Shown piece by piece: positions 35,756 to 45,589 of a DNA stretch of 64,000 bases (position 1 is its first letter; each line of letters opens with the position of its first letter). Origin of the DNA: Mesorhizobium sp. WSM4313 (GTDB taxonomy: Bacteria; Pseudomonadota; Alphaproteobacteria; Rhizobiales; Rhizobiaceae); NCBI RefSeq assembly GCF_002294725.1, contig NZ_NSFT01000013.1:62001-126000 (forward strand), written 5' to 3'. The notes beneath the pieces were generated by a model. The model ran no database searches. It was given only the letters and a program-made list of their open reading frames with translations, and was not told the DNA's origin. Both the position numbers and the translations under genes were made by a program.

Positions 35756-36253
35756 TTCCCGCTCGATGGCTCCGTCAGTGTGCGGAGGCGGGCGCGATCA
35801 CCCGAAGGCGTCAGCCGAGCGGCCGCAGCGTGCTAGCGGACCCCTTGCGGGTTGATCGGGGAAGATCCGCAGCCGCACCAGGAAAGTCATCACGAGAGAG
35901 CGGGGATTGGGCCGTGAAGGAGCCCAGCGTACCGATCGGGCCGAGGCTGGCGAAAGGAGCAGGCATCGGCGGCCTTCCCCTCAGCGTCGCGCGCCGGAAG
36001 CGACACCCGAACCCCGGTGCAAAGTCGCGCACATGAAATCGCTAGAGCGAGAGATTGTCGTTGTCGGTCGGTCGCCATGGGCGGAAAATTGGGAGACGAT
36101 GCAGCCGTGATGCCCGAGCGCACCGGATGGCAGCAGGTCGTCTCTCCTCGTGCGCCAGGAGCGGCACATGCGACGTTCACTTGGCGATGATCGAAAGCGG
36201 CATGTTCGGCCCATGAAAATCGGCTAGGCGCTTCGCAGTTGATGCGAAGGAAG
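35756..36253. other. Intergenic stretch of the mobile block
   Basis: About 500 bases with short frames only. No gene or repeat recognised; it contains the promoter side of the 35543-35728 gene. Confidence 0.4.
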
Positions 36254-36279
36254 GAGGGCGGGACCGGGGCCCCGCCCTC
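36254..36279 (-). terminator. GC-rich hairpin after the 36285 gene, possible terminator
   Basis: GAGGGCGGG and CCCGCCCTC form a perfect 9-bp stem with an 8-base loop. On the minus strand it is followed by CTTCCTTCG. It begins six bases after the stop codon. Confidence 0.55.
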
Positions 36280-36284
36280 GACGT

Positions 36285-36872
36285 TCATCCGAGAGCTGCC
36301 ATCTGCAGTTCGGCCGCCTTGCGGTCGACGGATTGGCCGGGGTTTTCGACTGGACGCTCGAAGGGCTTCCAGACCTCGCCTACAACCTGCTCGTAGGCGG
36401 CGATCGCCCCCTCCGCGGCCATGCGCAGCGCGTGGGCCTGTAGTGCCATATCGGCGGCGAACTCACGCTTGCGCTGGGCCGCGCTGTCGAAGCCGACCGG
36501 TCCACCGACGTCTTCGTTCCGATCGTCGCAGGCCGACTTGGCCGTCGCGTCCCGTGCTTCGGAGACCGCCCGGCTGTAGAACTGGCCGGCCCCGTAGGCG
36601 GACCCGACAAAGGCACCGACGACGCGTTGCAGGTGTATCTGCATGGCGCGTTCGCCCAGGCCCTCGTCGAGCGCCGCGGCCGTGTCCACGATGAGCTTTT
36701 CGTGCAAGTCGCGAATGCCGTCGCTGTCGAGCACCGGGAGGCCAAAACTCTCCGAGACGAGCGAGCACTGTGCGGCGTCGGGGCACACGAGGCGGACCAT
36801 TTGGAAGGTAGTGCCCTTGCGCAACGGAGCGACGCGGGCGGTTGCGCGGGAATTGGCGGCTTTCTTGGTCAT
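36285..36872 (-). CDS. Mobile-element hypothetical protein
   Basis: 195 residues from ATG 36872, which has AAGGA about eight bases upstream; the upstream open frame is not thought to be coding. It starts MTKKAANSRATARVAPLRKG, then a long helical part (SDGIRDLHEKLIVDTAAALD, then AFVGSAYGAGQFYSRAVSEA and MALQAHALRMAAEGAIAAYE). I recognise no domain. The position between ardC and the ParB-like gene suggests a role in the mobile element. Confidence 0.65.
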   Translation of the reverse strand: MTKKAANSRATARVAPLRKGTTFQMVRLVCPDAAQCSLVSESFGLPVLDSDGIRDLHEKLIVDTAAALDEGLGERAMQIHLQRVVGAFVGSAYGAGQFYSRAVSEARDATAKSACDDRNEDVGGPVGFDSAAQRKREFAADMALQAHALRMAAEGAIAAYEQVVGEVWKPFERPVENPGQSVDRKAAELQMAALG

Positions 36873-37361
36873 TGGCATGTCCTTTCTTCTGGTTCTCGAG
36901 GCCAGGACCGGCTCCGTGCCGGCCCTCCCTCGGGCGCGGACCAAAGGAACCGGCGGAATGACGGGCGCTTCAGGGTCCGGGCGGACCGAGACGAGCATGG
37001 AAGGTTTGCGGCCAAGCAGGGCTTTCTTCAGCCCTCGCGCGGGACGCGGGCCCGCCATGTCGAGACCGGACCGATCCGGCCGCCCCGCGGCGCGGAACGC
37101 GGCCTTGAAGCGGACGGCCGCCGGTTCAAGACCGCATGAAGCCCGAGTGAGGACCGGCACGGGCCTCGACTTCGACATTGGAAGCGAACGACAGGTGATC
37201 ATGGCCACCTGCCGATTCATCGACCGACACCACGGTCACCCCATGATGGCCTTGGGCCTACGCCGGAGGTACCGTTATCGGCAGCGCTCGCTGTCGCGGC
37301 CGTACACCTGCTGCCGCCAGACGAACCTGGCGGCGGCAGAGCGATCAAAAGGAGGCGAGGT
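36873..37361. other. Intergenic stretch of the mobile block
   Basis: About 490 bases, very GC-rich, with no gene I can support. Confidence 0.4.
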
Positions 37362-39032
37362 CTATTCGGCGGCCTCGCGGTAGCCTTCCTCGATCCCGCC
37401 TTTCTCGGAAGGTTGGTCCTCTCCACTCAGGCCGTCGACCTCAGGCCCAACTTCGTCATCGACCTCGGAGACGGTGCTCTTGGACAGCCACTCGGTCAGG
37501 CTTGCCGCATCGGGAGCGAACAGCGCAGCCGGGTGGACGAAGTGCCCTTCCTTGAAGTGCTCGACGAGCGCGGCCCGCGTGTCCTTTACGCGCGCCCGCG
37601 GCAGAACCGGCGTGTCGGCGCACGAGCCCTCGAGCGCTGGACGCGACAGACAGGAGAGGAAGTCCTCGGTGCCCATATTGGCGAGGAAGCTGTCTGCCCC
37701 GATCGCGCCGCCTGCGACGAGCGCCACCACGCCCGACTTGCTCATGCCCTCGCGGCAGGAGAGCGCATCGATGAGGACGCCCCGGGCTGCGATGCGCAAA
37801 GTCTCGGCGTCGAAGGCGAACTTGCCCTCGGCATCGAAGAGGGTGGCGGCGTGCCGAGGCATGCGGCGACCGAACCCATGATCGCCGCCGGCACCGGAAT
37901 CGACGCGCACGTTCTGGCCAGCGAAGGCGAGAACGAGCAACGCCAACAGCGTGTCGTCCTCGATCGGCGCCCGCGACAGCGCCTCATGGAGAGCATCGGT
38001 GCGCAGGTCGCCGATCATCTCGATACCCTTACGGGTCACATCGGGACGCGACTTCGGCATGACGACCGCCTCGGCGGCTTCCGTCGCGTTGGCCTTCTTC
38101 TTGGCCTCGGGCAGACGGAAGTGGACCGTCTTCACCTTGCCCTCGCGGTCGAGATACATCGCGGCGTGATCCGACTTCTTCGGCGTGCCATAGACGCGTT
38201 CCGCCTTTGGCGGGAGCTTCACCTCGCCATAGGCGTTCGGTTCGGTGATGACGCCCTTCTTGGGCAGGTTCTGCGTCATCCATTCCTGCTGGGCGCCGAG
38301 GAAGGCATCCACGTCGGTGGTGTACCGGCTGTCCTGGTCGGCCGGCGCGAACAGATCCTCCACCCAGGCGATGCCGTAGGCCTCGCGCAGCTCGTCGCCA
38401 AAGCTTGCGTCGCGCGCGTACATGCGTCGCTTGGTGAGACCGTTGGCGATGCTCCACCACGACACCTGCGGATCGCCCTTGTTGGGCTTTTTGGCCTTCC
38501 AGACCTCCTTCTGCTCCTCAAGCGAAGCGGCCGCGATAGTGCGGAGCTGCTGCTCGTTCGGCATATCGCCCTTGGCCATGGCGTCGAGCATCGGCGGAAG
38601 CACATTGGCGAGCAGGCGCAGCTTCTTGATCTGGCGCACCGACTGCGCGAGGGCGATCGCAATGGACTCTTCGGTCCAGTTCAGCGCAACGAGACGCTCG
38701 ATGGCGCGCCACAGATCGACCGGGTTGAGCTGCTCGTGCGTGATCGACGTAGCCAACGAGCGCATCGCGCCGCCGTCTTCGGCGCGAGGTACGATCAGTA
38801 CCGGGATCTCTTCGAGCCCGGCGACGATCGCCTGCTTCGCGCGCCGATGACCCTGATCGATGACGAAGCCATTGCCGCCATCGGCTTCAGCGAAGACGAT
38901 CAGCGGCTCGACGACGCCAATGGCCTTGATCGTTGCCAGCAGCAGGGCGTCGGCCTGAGGGCTGGACTTGGAGCGCCGCGCCTTGTCGGGATTGTCCTTG
39001 AGCGAGCGCGGATCGACAAACTTCAGTTCCAT
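37362..39032 (-). CDS. ParB-like N-terminal-domain protein of plasmid/ICE type
   Basis: 556 residues from ATG 39032 (AAGGAGCATTCCC upstream). The ParB/Srx-type nucleotide-binding N-domain spans about 1-110: ADGGNGFVIDQGHRRAKQAI carries the motif written GERRxRA in partition ParB. A KorB-like helix-turn-helix region follows (RAIERLVALNWTEESIAIAL then AQSVRQIKKLRLLANVLPPM). The long C-terminal part has no domain I know and ends in a Glu-rich tail. Proteins of this kind are found on rhizobial plasmids and ICEs, and are not the chromosomal ParB. There is no ParA gene beside it, so a regulatory or nuclease role is as likely as partitioning. Confidence 0.85.
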   Translation of the reverse strand: MELKFVDPRSLKDNPDKARRSKSSPQADALLLATIKAIGVVEPLIVFAEADGGNGFVIDQGHRRAKQAIVAGLEEIPVLIVPRAEDGGAMRSLATSITHEQLNPVDLWRAIERLVALNWTEESIAIALAQSVRQIKKLRLLANVLPPMLDAMAKGDMPNEQQLRTIAAASLEEQKEVWKAKKPNKGDPQVSWWSIANGLTKRRMYARDASFGDELREAYGIAWVEDLFAPADQDSRYTTDVDAFLGAQQEWMTQNLPKKGVITEPNAYGEVKLPPKAERVYGTPKKSDHAAMYLDREGKVKTVHFRLPEAKKKANATEAAEAVVMPKSRPDVTRKGIEMIGDLRTDALHEALSRAPIEDDTLLALLVLAFAGQNVRVDSGAGGDHGFGRRMPRHAATLFDAEGKFAFDAETLRIAARGVLIDALSCREGMSKSGVVALVAGGAIGADSFLANMGTEDFLSCLSRPALEGSCADTPVLPRARVKDTRAALVEHFKEGHFVHPAALFAPDAASLTEWLSKSTVSEVDDEVGPEVDGLSGEDQPSEKGGIEEGYREAAE

Positions 39033-39343
39033 GGGAATGCTCCTTGGTAGGTTATGGACAGGCCCGTCGCCGGTCCTTCTCGTCTTCTTCCGAAGACATC
39101 CCCCGGCCCGCCGAGCGGGCGGGCCGGGGCAATTGCGCTGGAGCATCCCTGCCCGGCTGGCCAAGCGGGGCTGCGTCAGCCCTGCGCAGGATGACGGGCC
39201 GGGATTGCGACCGGCGCGATTGAGCGTCAGCGTCGGCGGACCACCCGATCTGCGAGCGGTCCTTCTTGCTTTTTTCGCTTCCCTGCTCCCTTCTGGAACG
39301 CCCTGCAGCGAGCCGGCGAAGGCCGCTCAGAACGTGGGGTAGG
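39033..39343. other. Intergenic stretch between the ParB-like and methylase-helicase genes
   Basis: 311 bases without a gene I can support; it includes the promoter side of the ParB-like gene. Confidence 0.4.
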
Positions 39344-42300
39344 TTACGCCGCTTGCACCTCAGCGGCGCGTATGCCGTCGATCTCCTGCGACAGCGAACT
39401 TTCGATTTCGGAGAGCTGGCGGCGCTTATCGGCCAACTCGTGCGAGAAGGCGAAGGTGCTTCCCTCGCGAGAGCGATAGGACGCGAGCCGCCGCTCGACT
39501 TCCGCAAGGCGGTGGCGTGCGCGCTCCTGCTCCTCCTCGAGATTGCCAAGGATATGTTCGAGCTTTGCGATCGCGCCAAGCGGCGTGGTGGTGACGGGCA
39601 ACTCGACTTCCGTCGCCGCGCCCGTACGCAGCAACGTGGTGACGTAGCGATAGCCGTCCTGGCCAAAGCACTCGCCGCAATATTCAAGTGCGAACCCGCC
39701 GATCGCGGCGATGGCGTGGGCGCCGGCATGCTGGAGCTGCACCAAGGTCAGGACCTCGGTCATCAGGGCGCGGCCTGCGAGCTTGCGCTCGACGTATGTC
39801 GCGTTGCGCACGCTCATGCGGAACGCCTCACCCGTCGTTGGAACGAGCCGCTCCAGATCCTGGCCGATCTCGCCGATGCGCCGCGTCGAACAGTCGATAT
39901 CGCGCTCGGCGTCGCGAATCTGCCGGCGAATGGCGAACTGATCGTCCTGATGCGCGGACCGGAGCCGCTCGAGCCGGGCGATGTCGGCCTCGAGGCCGGC
40001 CTTCTGCATCAGGCGCGGGTCGCCCGAGGCAATCGCCTTGGCCATGGCGAACTGGTTGGCCTGCCCTTCGCCGAGGTCTTCGAGCCGGCGCACCGAGGTA
40101 TCGCCCGAGAGTGCAGCGGCGATGAAGCGAGCCTTGCGCTCGTTGTTCTGCCACATCTGGGCGTCCATCGAGCCCTCGGTGGCGTAGGCGAAGATGTCGA
40201 CGATGTCGTGCTGATTGCCCTGCCGCAAGATGCGTCCCTCGCGCTGCTCGATCTGCGAGGGTAGCCATGGCACGTCGAGATGATGCAGCGCCTTGAGCCG
40301 GAGCTGGGCATTGACGCCGGTGCCCATCGTGTCGGACGAGCCGATGAGAAAGCGGACTTTGCCCGCGCGGACGTCGCCGAACAGCCGCGGCTTGGCCTCC
40401 GACTTCTTGAAATCCTGCATGAAGGCGATTTCGGCCGCCGGCACGCCCATGCGCACCAGCTCGTCGCGGATCCAACGATAGGCCGAGAAACCCCGGGTCC
40501 GCTCAACATTGAGCGTGCCGAGATCGGAAAAGATCATCTGCGCGGCGCCAGTCAGTTCGAACGGCTTGCCGTCCGGCCGGACATAGGCTGCGTCGGCGGT
40601 GTCCCGCCAGATGCGGTAGGCATTGGCGACCAGGTCGTTGAGCTTGTTACCCGGCTCATTGTCACTGTCCGGATCGACGAGGCGTAGGTCGATCGCGGCA
40701 TGGCGACCATCGGTGATGACCGAGAGCAGGATATCGTCGCCGGGCTTGGGTGGCGCTTCGCGCTGTTCGATCGCCTTGATACGGGCGTCGAGGAGAGCCT
40801 GGTAGCGCTTGAACGCGATAGATGGTTTGGAGGTCCTGATCCTCCGCGTGCCGGTCGAGAGCGCTGGCACCTTGACATAGTCGCGCAGATCCTCGGGCGT
40901 GACCACATCCGCGAAGCTGCGGAACATGGCGAGCAGTTCAGGGACATTGACGAAGCTGGCGAAGCGGGTGACCGGCTTGTATTTGCCGTTGGGCTGCAGC
41001 TCGAGCTCCGTAGTGACGTCGCCGAAGGTCGAAGCCCAGGCATCGAACTCGTGGAGGCCGCGCTCGGACAAAGCCGCGTAGCCGAGGTAGCGCTGCACCG
41101 AGAACATCTCGCCCAGCGTATTGGTGATCGGTGTGCCGGAGGCGAGGACGAGTGCCCGGCCGGGGTTCCTGGTCTCGATGAAGCGGGATTTTACGTAAAG
41201 GTCCCAGGCGCGCTGCGAGCCGTTTGGATCGATCCCCTTCAAGCTTGACATGTTCGTCGCGAAGCTGAGCTTCCTGAACTCCTGCGCCTCGTCGACGATG
41301 ATCTGGTCGACGCCGATCTCGGAGATGGTGAGCAGGTCGTCCTTGCGGGTGGCGAGCGATTCCAGACGTTCCTTGAGGCCTTCCTTCAGCCGCTCGAGGC
41401 GCTTGCGCGACACGCGATCGCCGTTTTCGACCTTGGTGAGCAGGACCTCATACAGCGCGAGCTCGTCCTGAATCATCTGCTGTTCGAACGAGGACGCAAC
41501 GCCGATGAAGCGGAAGGCCGAATGCGTGATGATGATGGCGTCCCAGTTCGCCATGGCTGCGCGGCTGAGGAAGCGGCGCCGCTTGTCCTTGGTGAAATTG
41601 GTCTCGTCGGCGACGAGGATGCGGGCCGTCGGATAGAGCGCCAGGAACTCGCGCGCGGCCTGCGCCAGGCAATGTCCTGGGACGACCATCATGGCCTTGG
41701 CGATAAGTCCGAGCCGCTTCTGCTCCATGACGGCGGCAGCCATGGTCATGGTCTTGCCGGCGCCGACGGCGTGCGCGAGATAGGTCGAACCGGCCGATAT
41801 GATGCGCCAGATGCCGCGCTTCTGGTGTCCATAAAGAGAAACGGCGCCTGAGGCGCCCGCAAGTTGCAGATGGTCTCCGTTGAATCTTCGCGGGGCGATG
41901 TTGTTGAAGCGGTCGTTGTAAACCCGCGCCAGCCGGTCGGTGCGGTCGGGATCGGACCAGATCCAGGTCTGGAAGGCCGTTTTGATCTTGGTGAGCTTCT
42001 CCTTGGCCGCCTCGGTGTCGACGACATTGAGCACGCGCCGTTCGCTGTCGCCGTCCTTCACGGTGTCGAAAATCTGCGGCATGCGGCTGTTGAGCGCGTC
42101 GCAGACGAGCTCACCGGCATGCCGGCGCTCGGTGCCCCATTCGGAGGTGCCGGACGCCATGTAGCCGAGCTGGCGTGCGTCGACGGTCCACGACGCCAGT
42201 TCCGGCATATGATGGATGCGGATCTCGGCGCCCATCCTCTCCCTGACGAAGGCGACCACATCGGCGGCTGGAATCCAGGGTGCGCCGAGACGCGCGGCAA

Positions 42301-44452
42301 TGTCGGATAGGCCGAGATCGGCGGGCTGTACAGCGACCAGGGCGCTAACGTTGCGCTCGAAGGCGGGATCGAGAGCCGCGGCGGCTTCGGCGGCCTTGAG
42401 CTTGCCGCGGACCTGGCCGGAGAGATAGTCGTCGGCGGTCCGCCAGGCGCCGCTCTCCGGATCGCGGTAGATGGCGTCGCCCAGATCGGCGATGACCATG
42501 TCGGGATCGACATGCAACAGCTCGGCGATGTGATCGATATCGACATGACCGCGCTCGTTCAGCACGACCGCAAGAGCGTCCGCTGGCGAATTGATGATCG
42601 GGGCCGCGGGCGGTGCGATCACCCGCTCGGTGCAGATCGGACCGGGCCGCGCCGTGTCCGTCTCGAGCTCGTAGTCCTCAATCGAGGCCACGAGCCAGCA
42701 ATCGGGATCGTCAAGGAACGGGGCGAGGTTCGGGCGGCGATGCGTCTCGCGCACCTCGCCGGTCTCCGGGTCCTCGCTGGTCGACACGACCGTTGTGTTG
42801 ATCGGGCCGAAGGCACGGACGAAGTTGGACCAGGCGATGCGCAGCTTCACCTGCGCCGGCCTCCACGGCCGGTCGAGCTCCTGTGCCTTGAGTACCTTGC
42901 GCACCGCGTCGCGGATCGGGATCAGCTTTCGGATGATGTGGGCGTGCTTGGCGGGCACGCCGTGGGCGGCTCGGCCCTTGCGCACGGTGATGGTTACGGG
43001 CTCGCCGTCGACCATCTGATTTAGCGCGGTGTCGGGCGCGATGAAGTAGCTGCCCTCGCGGATCGAGAGGCCTTCGGGGCGGTCTTTACCGAGGTGCTCG
43101 GTGTGCCCGCCTTTGAGATCGATCCTGTCGGGCTCGCCGTCATAGATGGCTGCCGGAAGAAGGGAGATGGCAGCCGATAGCGCCTGTGCAAGATCGGCGC
43201 CCGGATACGGGAGGCAGGCATACGTCTCGCCGAATGGTCCCGACGTGGTCGCGTGCGTGCCGAGCACGAAATCCGGTCGCCGGGCGAGCCAGCGGTTGAT
43301 GCGGATCGCGTCATCGTCGCCATCGGCAGGACGGACCTCGTCGGTATCGAGCCACGACAGATCGCCTTCGGCCTCCCAGCGCCCTCGCTTGCGGAAGAAG
43401 AGGACGTCCAACACCACATCGGTGCCGGCTTCGGCCCGGAAGCTGCCCTCGGGAAGGCGGATGGCGGCGACGAGATCGGCGGTCTTGCCGATGTGCTCGC
43501 GTGCCGAACAATCCTTCTTGTCCATGGTGCCCGAGCTGGTGACGAACGCCGCGAGACCGCCGGGCTTCAACAGGTCGATCGAGCGGGCGATGAAGTAATC
43601 ATGCAGGCGCAGCCCCATCGACCGATAGACGCGATCCGAGCGGACGACACGGTCCGAGAAGGGTGGGTTGCCGATGGCAAGATCGAAGTCAGCCGGCAAG
43701 TCCGTGCGGGCGAAGTCGGCGTTGAGAATGCGCGCCCGAGGTTGAAGCAGCCTGGCAATTCGCGCGGTTACCGGATCGAGCTCGACGCCGGTGACGTGCA
43801 CCTGGTCGCGCAGCTTTGCCGGTATCACGGCCACAAACAATCCCGTGCCGATACCGGGCTCAAGCACCCTGCCCCCACGCCAGCCGAGACGCACCAGGCC
43901 TGCCCACATCGCGCGGACGATGAACTCTGGCGTGAAGTGCGCATACTGCGTGCAGCGCGCGAGCGAGGCGTACTCGGTGCTCGACACCATCTCCTCGAGC
44001 TCGGCGCCCATTTCGTCCCAGCCGGTGCGAAAGCTATCTTCGCCCGGGCGGCGGAACACGGCATTGGCAAGCTCGGAAGCGCCGAAGCCGGTGAAGCGGA
44101 TCAGCCGCGCCTGTTCCTCACGCGTCGCCGGCCGATCGGCGCTCTCGATTTCGGCGGCGAGCCGGATGGCATCGAGATTGTCGCGGGCTCGCTGCTTCCA
44201 GCCCCGGCCAAGACCGCGATCGGTCTCGAGGACGAAGTCGTTGCCATCCAACCCGGCCTCGGCCGCGCGGCGTGGCGAGTGGACCGGCGGGGAGGCCGGC
44301 TGTGACTCCGGCACGGCAAGTGTCGTAGCCTCTTTAGCTTTGGGCTCGCCAGCGCCGAAGTCGTTGCCGAAGGCGGTTACGCCGAGGCCGAGGCCCGACG
44401 AGAGCGTGATGGTGTTGAACGGGTCGAGCGTGAATGGATCGTCGTTGGACAT
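39344..44452 (-). CDS. Giant N6-adenine methylase-helicase fusion, DarB-like antirestriction protein
   Basis: 1702 residues. N-terminal DNA methyltransferase: SAM motif LEPGIGTGLFVAVIP near 197-211 and catalytic AIGNPPFSDRVV near 259-270. Middle and C-terminal SF2 helicase: Walker A HAVGAGKTMTMAA near 895, IIVDEAQEF near 1055, motif III-like VLASGTPITNTLGEMFSVQR near 1110, and motif VI-type QIEQREGRILRQGNQHD near 1405. The last 200 residues are coiled coil (ERARHRLAEVERRLASYRSR). Architecture and size match phage and conjugative-element methylase-helicases such as P1 DarB, which protect transferred DNA from restriction; that role here is inferred. With ardC it would give the element two antirestriction functions. 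Confidence 0.88.
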   Translation of the reverse strand: MSNDDPFTLDPFNTITLSSGLGLGVTAFGNDFGAGEPKAKEATTLAVPESQPASPPVHSPRRAAEAGLDGNDFVLETDRGLGRGWKQRARDNLDAIRLAAEIESADRPATREEQARLIRFTGFGASELANAVFRRPGEDSFRTGWDEMGAELEEMVSSTEYASLARCTQYAHFTPEFIVRAMWAGLVRLGWRGGRVLEPGIGTGLFVAVIPAKLRDQVHVTGVELDPVTARIARLLQPRARILNADFARTDLPADFDLAIGNPPFSDRVVRSDRVYRSMGLRLHDYFIARSIDLLKPGGLAAFVTSSGTMDKKDCSAREHIGKTADLVAAIRLPEGSFRAEAGTDVVLDVLFFRKRGRWEAEGDLSWLDTDEVRPADGDDDAIRINRWLARRPDFVLGTHATTSGPFGETYACLPYPGADLAQALSAAISLLPAAIYDGEPDRIDLKGGHTEHLGKDRPEGLSIREGSYFIAPDTALNQMVDGEPVTITVRKGRAAHGVPAKHAHIIRKLIPIRDAVRKVLKAQELDRPWRPAQVKLRIAWSNFVRAFGPINTTVVSTSEDPETGEVRETHRRPNLAPFLDDPDCWLVASIEDYELETDTARPGPICTERVIAPPAAPIINSPADALAVVLNERGHVDIDHIAELLHVDPDMVIADLGDAIYRDPESGAWRTADDYLSGQVRGKLKAAEAAAALDPAFERNVSALVAVQPADLGLSDIAARLGAPWIPAADVVAFVRERMGAEIRIHHMPELASWTVDARQLGYMASGTSEWGTERRHAGELVCDALNSRMPQIFDTVKDGDSERRVLNVVDTEAAKEKLTKIKTAFQTWIWSDPDRTDRLARVYNDRFNNIAPRRFNGDHLQLAGASGAVSLYGHQKRGIWRIISAGSTYLAHAVGAGKTMTMAAAVMEQKRLGLIAKAMMVVPGHCLAQAAREFLALYPTARILVADETNFTKDKRRRFLSRAAMANWDAIIITHSAFRFIGVASSFEQQMIQDELALYEVLLTKVENGDRVSRKRLERLKEGLKERLESLATRKDDLLTISEIGVDQIIVDEAQEFRKLSFATNMSSLKGIDPNGSQRAWDLYVKSRFIETRNPGRALVLASGTPITNTLGEMFSVQRYLGYAALSERGLHEFDAWASTFGDVTTELELQPNGKYKPVTRFASFVNVPELLAMFRSFADVVTPEDLRDYVKVPALSTGTRRIRTSKPSIAFKRYQALLDARIKAIEQREAPPKPGDDILLSVITDGRHAAIDLRLVDPDSDNEPGNKLNDLVANAYRIWRDTADAAYVRPDGKPFELTGAAQMIFSDLGTLNVERTRGFSAYRWIRDELVRMGVPAAEIAFMQDFKKSEAKPRLFGDVRAGKVRFLIGSSDTMGTGVNAQLRLKALHHLDVPWLPSQIEQREGRILRQGNQHDIVDIFAYATEGSMDAQMWQNNERKARFIAAALSGDTSVRRLEDLGEGQANQFAMAKAIASGDPRLMQKAGLEADIARLERLRSAHQDDQFAIRRQIRDAERDIDCSTRRIGEIGQDLERLVPTTGEAFRMSVRNATYVERKLAGRALMTEVLTLVQLQHAGAHAIAAIGGFALEYCGECFGQDGYRYVTTLLRTGAATEVELPVTTTPLGAIAKLEHILGNLEEEQERARHRLAEVERRLASYRSREGSTFAFSHELADKRRQLSEIESSLSQEIDGIRAAEVQAA

Positions 44453-44535
44453 CTGGAGAAATCCTCGTCGTGAAGCCGCGCGCGAGCCCCCGGCCGAGCG
44501 GGTCGGCCAGGCGATCGACGTCGCGGGTTGGGAAG

Positions 44536-44934
44536 TCAGCGGGTGATCAGCGAGAGCGCGATTTCTTTCTCGGTGAGTTCGACGTTGAGGTGAGTAGCCC
44601 GCAGGTTGCGGTCGAACAGCGGAAGCAGACGCTCGGCCTCGATGAGCTCGATGCCGTCATCGGCACCGAAGTGGCGGCGCTTGTAGTCCCACCAGTCAAT
44701 GTCGCCCCTGGGGTGGCATTGCTCGGCATAGATGACGAGCGCGCGTGCCCCTTCGGCGAGCCTGCCGTTGGACATGATGTAGACGCCCTCATCGCCGACC
44801 AGCCACAGGCCCGGCCTCTCGCCCTCGCCGGGGCGGGTGCCATAGTAGGGATTGCGGAAGCCGCCATTGGCCGCCGAATCCTTGATTCCGCGCTCTATGA
44901 TCTTGCGCACCGCTACGATCGGAAAGGTAAACAT
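44536..44934 (-). CDS. DUF3085 protein
   Basis: 132 residues from ATG 44934 (GGGGAG upstream). GLWLVGDEGVYIMSNGRLAE, ALVIYAEQCHPRGDIDWWDY and FGADDGIELIEAERLLPLF are the conserved stretches of DUF3085 as I know it. Function unknown; found almost only in plasmid and ICE gene blocks of alphaproteobacteria. It lies 11 bases downstream of the DUF1419 gene. Confidence 0.85.
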   Translation of the reverse strand: MFTFPIVAVRKIIERGIKDSAANGGFRNPYYGTRPGEGERPGLWLVGDEGVYIMSNGRLAEGARALVIYAEQCHPRGDIDWWDYKRRHFGADDGIELIEAERLLPLFDRNLRATHLNVELTEKEIALSLITR

Positions 44935-44945
44935 CGCCGCTCCCC

Positions 44946-45545
44946 TCACGCCACTGCGCGGACGGGAAGGTGCCTGAGATGCACCGGCAGCTTGGCCGCG
45001 ATCTCGTCATCGGTCAGGCCATCGAGCAACTTCTGCTCGGGCGTCCCCAGGACGTAGACGAGGATGGTGCGTTTGCCGAGATGCTTGGCTGCGAAGCGCT
45101 CCCCGGCGTAGCCGCGGTACTCGTCCTGGGTCGCGCTCCAGACATGCTCGAGGCGCTCCGCACGCGTCATCGCCTTCACTGGCCAGGATTCGCGTTCGAC
45201 GATGGCGTCGCGCATCTCGACCAGCGCGCGGGGCCGCGGGAGGTCGCAATAGGCATGGAAGTAGCGCGTCTTGCCGTTGATGCGCAGTGTGTAGAAGACG
45301 CTGGTCAGGCTCTCGGTGAGGAACTCGCGCAGGGCGAACATCTCGCCGCGGATCCAGAGCGGCGGCAGCAGGTCGAGCATGTAATCGTGCTCGGCTCGCG
45401 CGATCTCGAACCACTCGCCGGCGAACAGGCCGCTGTCGTCATTCTCCCAGCGATTGGGCCGCTGGGCGTGGCGATCGAAGAGGCGGAACATCTGCCGGCG
45501 ATCGGCGACGCCGAAGTAGATCTTGCGGATGGCGGATTGGGTCAT
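44946..45545 (-). CDS. DUF1419 protein
   Basis: 199 residues starting MTQSAIRKIYFGVADRRQMF; FDRHAQRPNRWENDDSGLFA and EHDYMLDLLPPLWIRGEMFA are typical of DUF1419. No enzymatic motif is visible. It is a standard companion of DUF3085 and ParB-like genes in rhizobial mobile blocks and is probably cotranscribed with DUF3085. Confidence 0.85.
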   Translation of the reverse strand: MTQSAIRKIYFGVADRRQMFRLFDRHAQRPNRWENDDSGLFAGEWFEIARAEHDYMLDLLPPLWIRGEMFALREFLTESLTSVFYTLRINGKTRYFHAYCDLPRPRALVEMRDAIVERESWPVKAMTRAERLEHVWSATQDEYRGYAGERFAAKHLGKRTILVYVLGTPEQKLLDGLTDDEIAAKLPVHLRHLPVRAVA

Positions 45546-45589
45546 GGGGAGGCTCCTGGCCTTGTGCGGGCCGGAGCGCGGTTCATCCC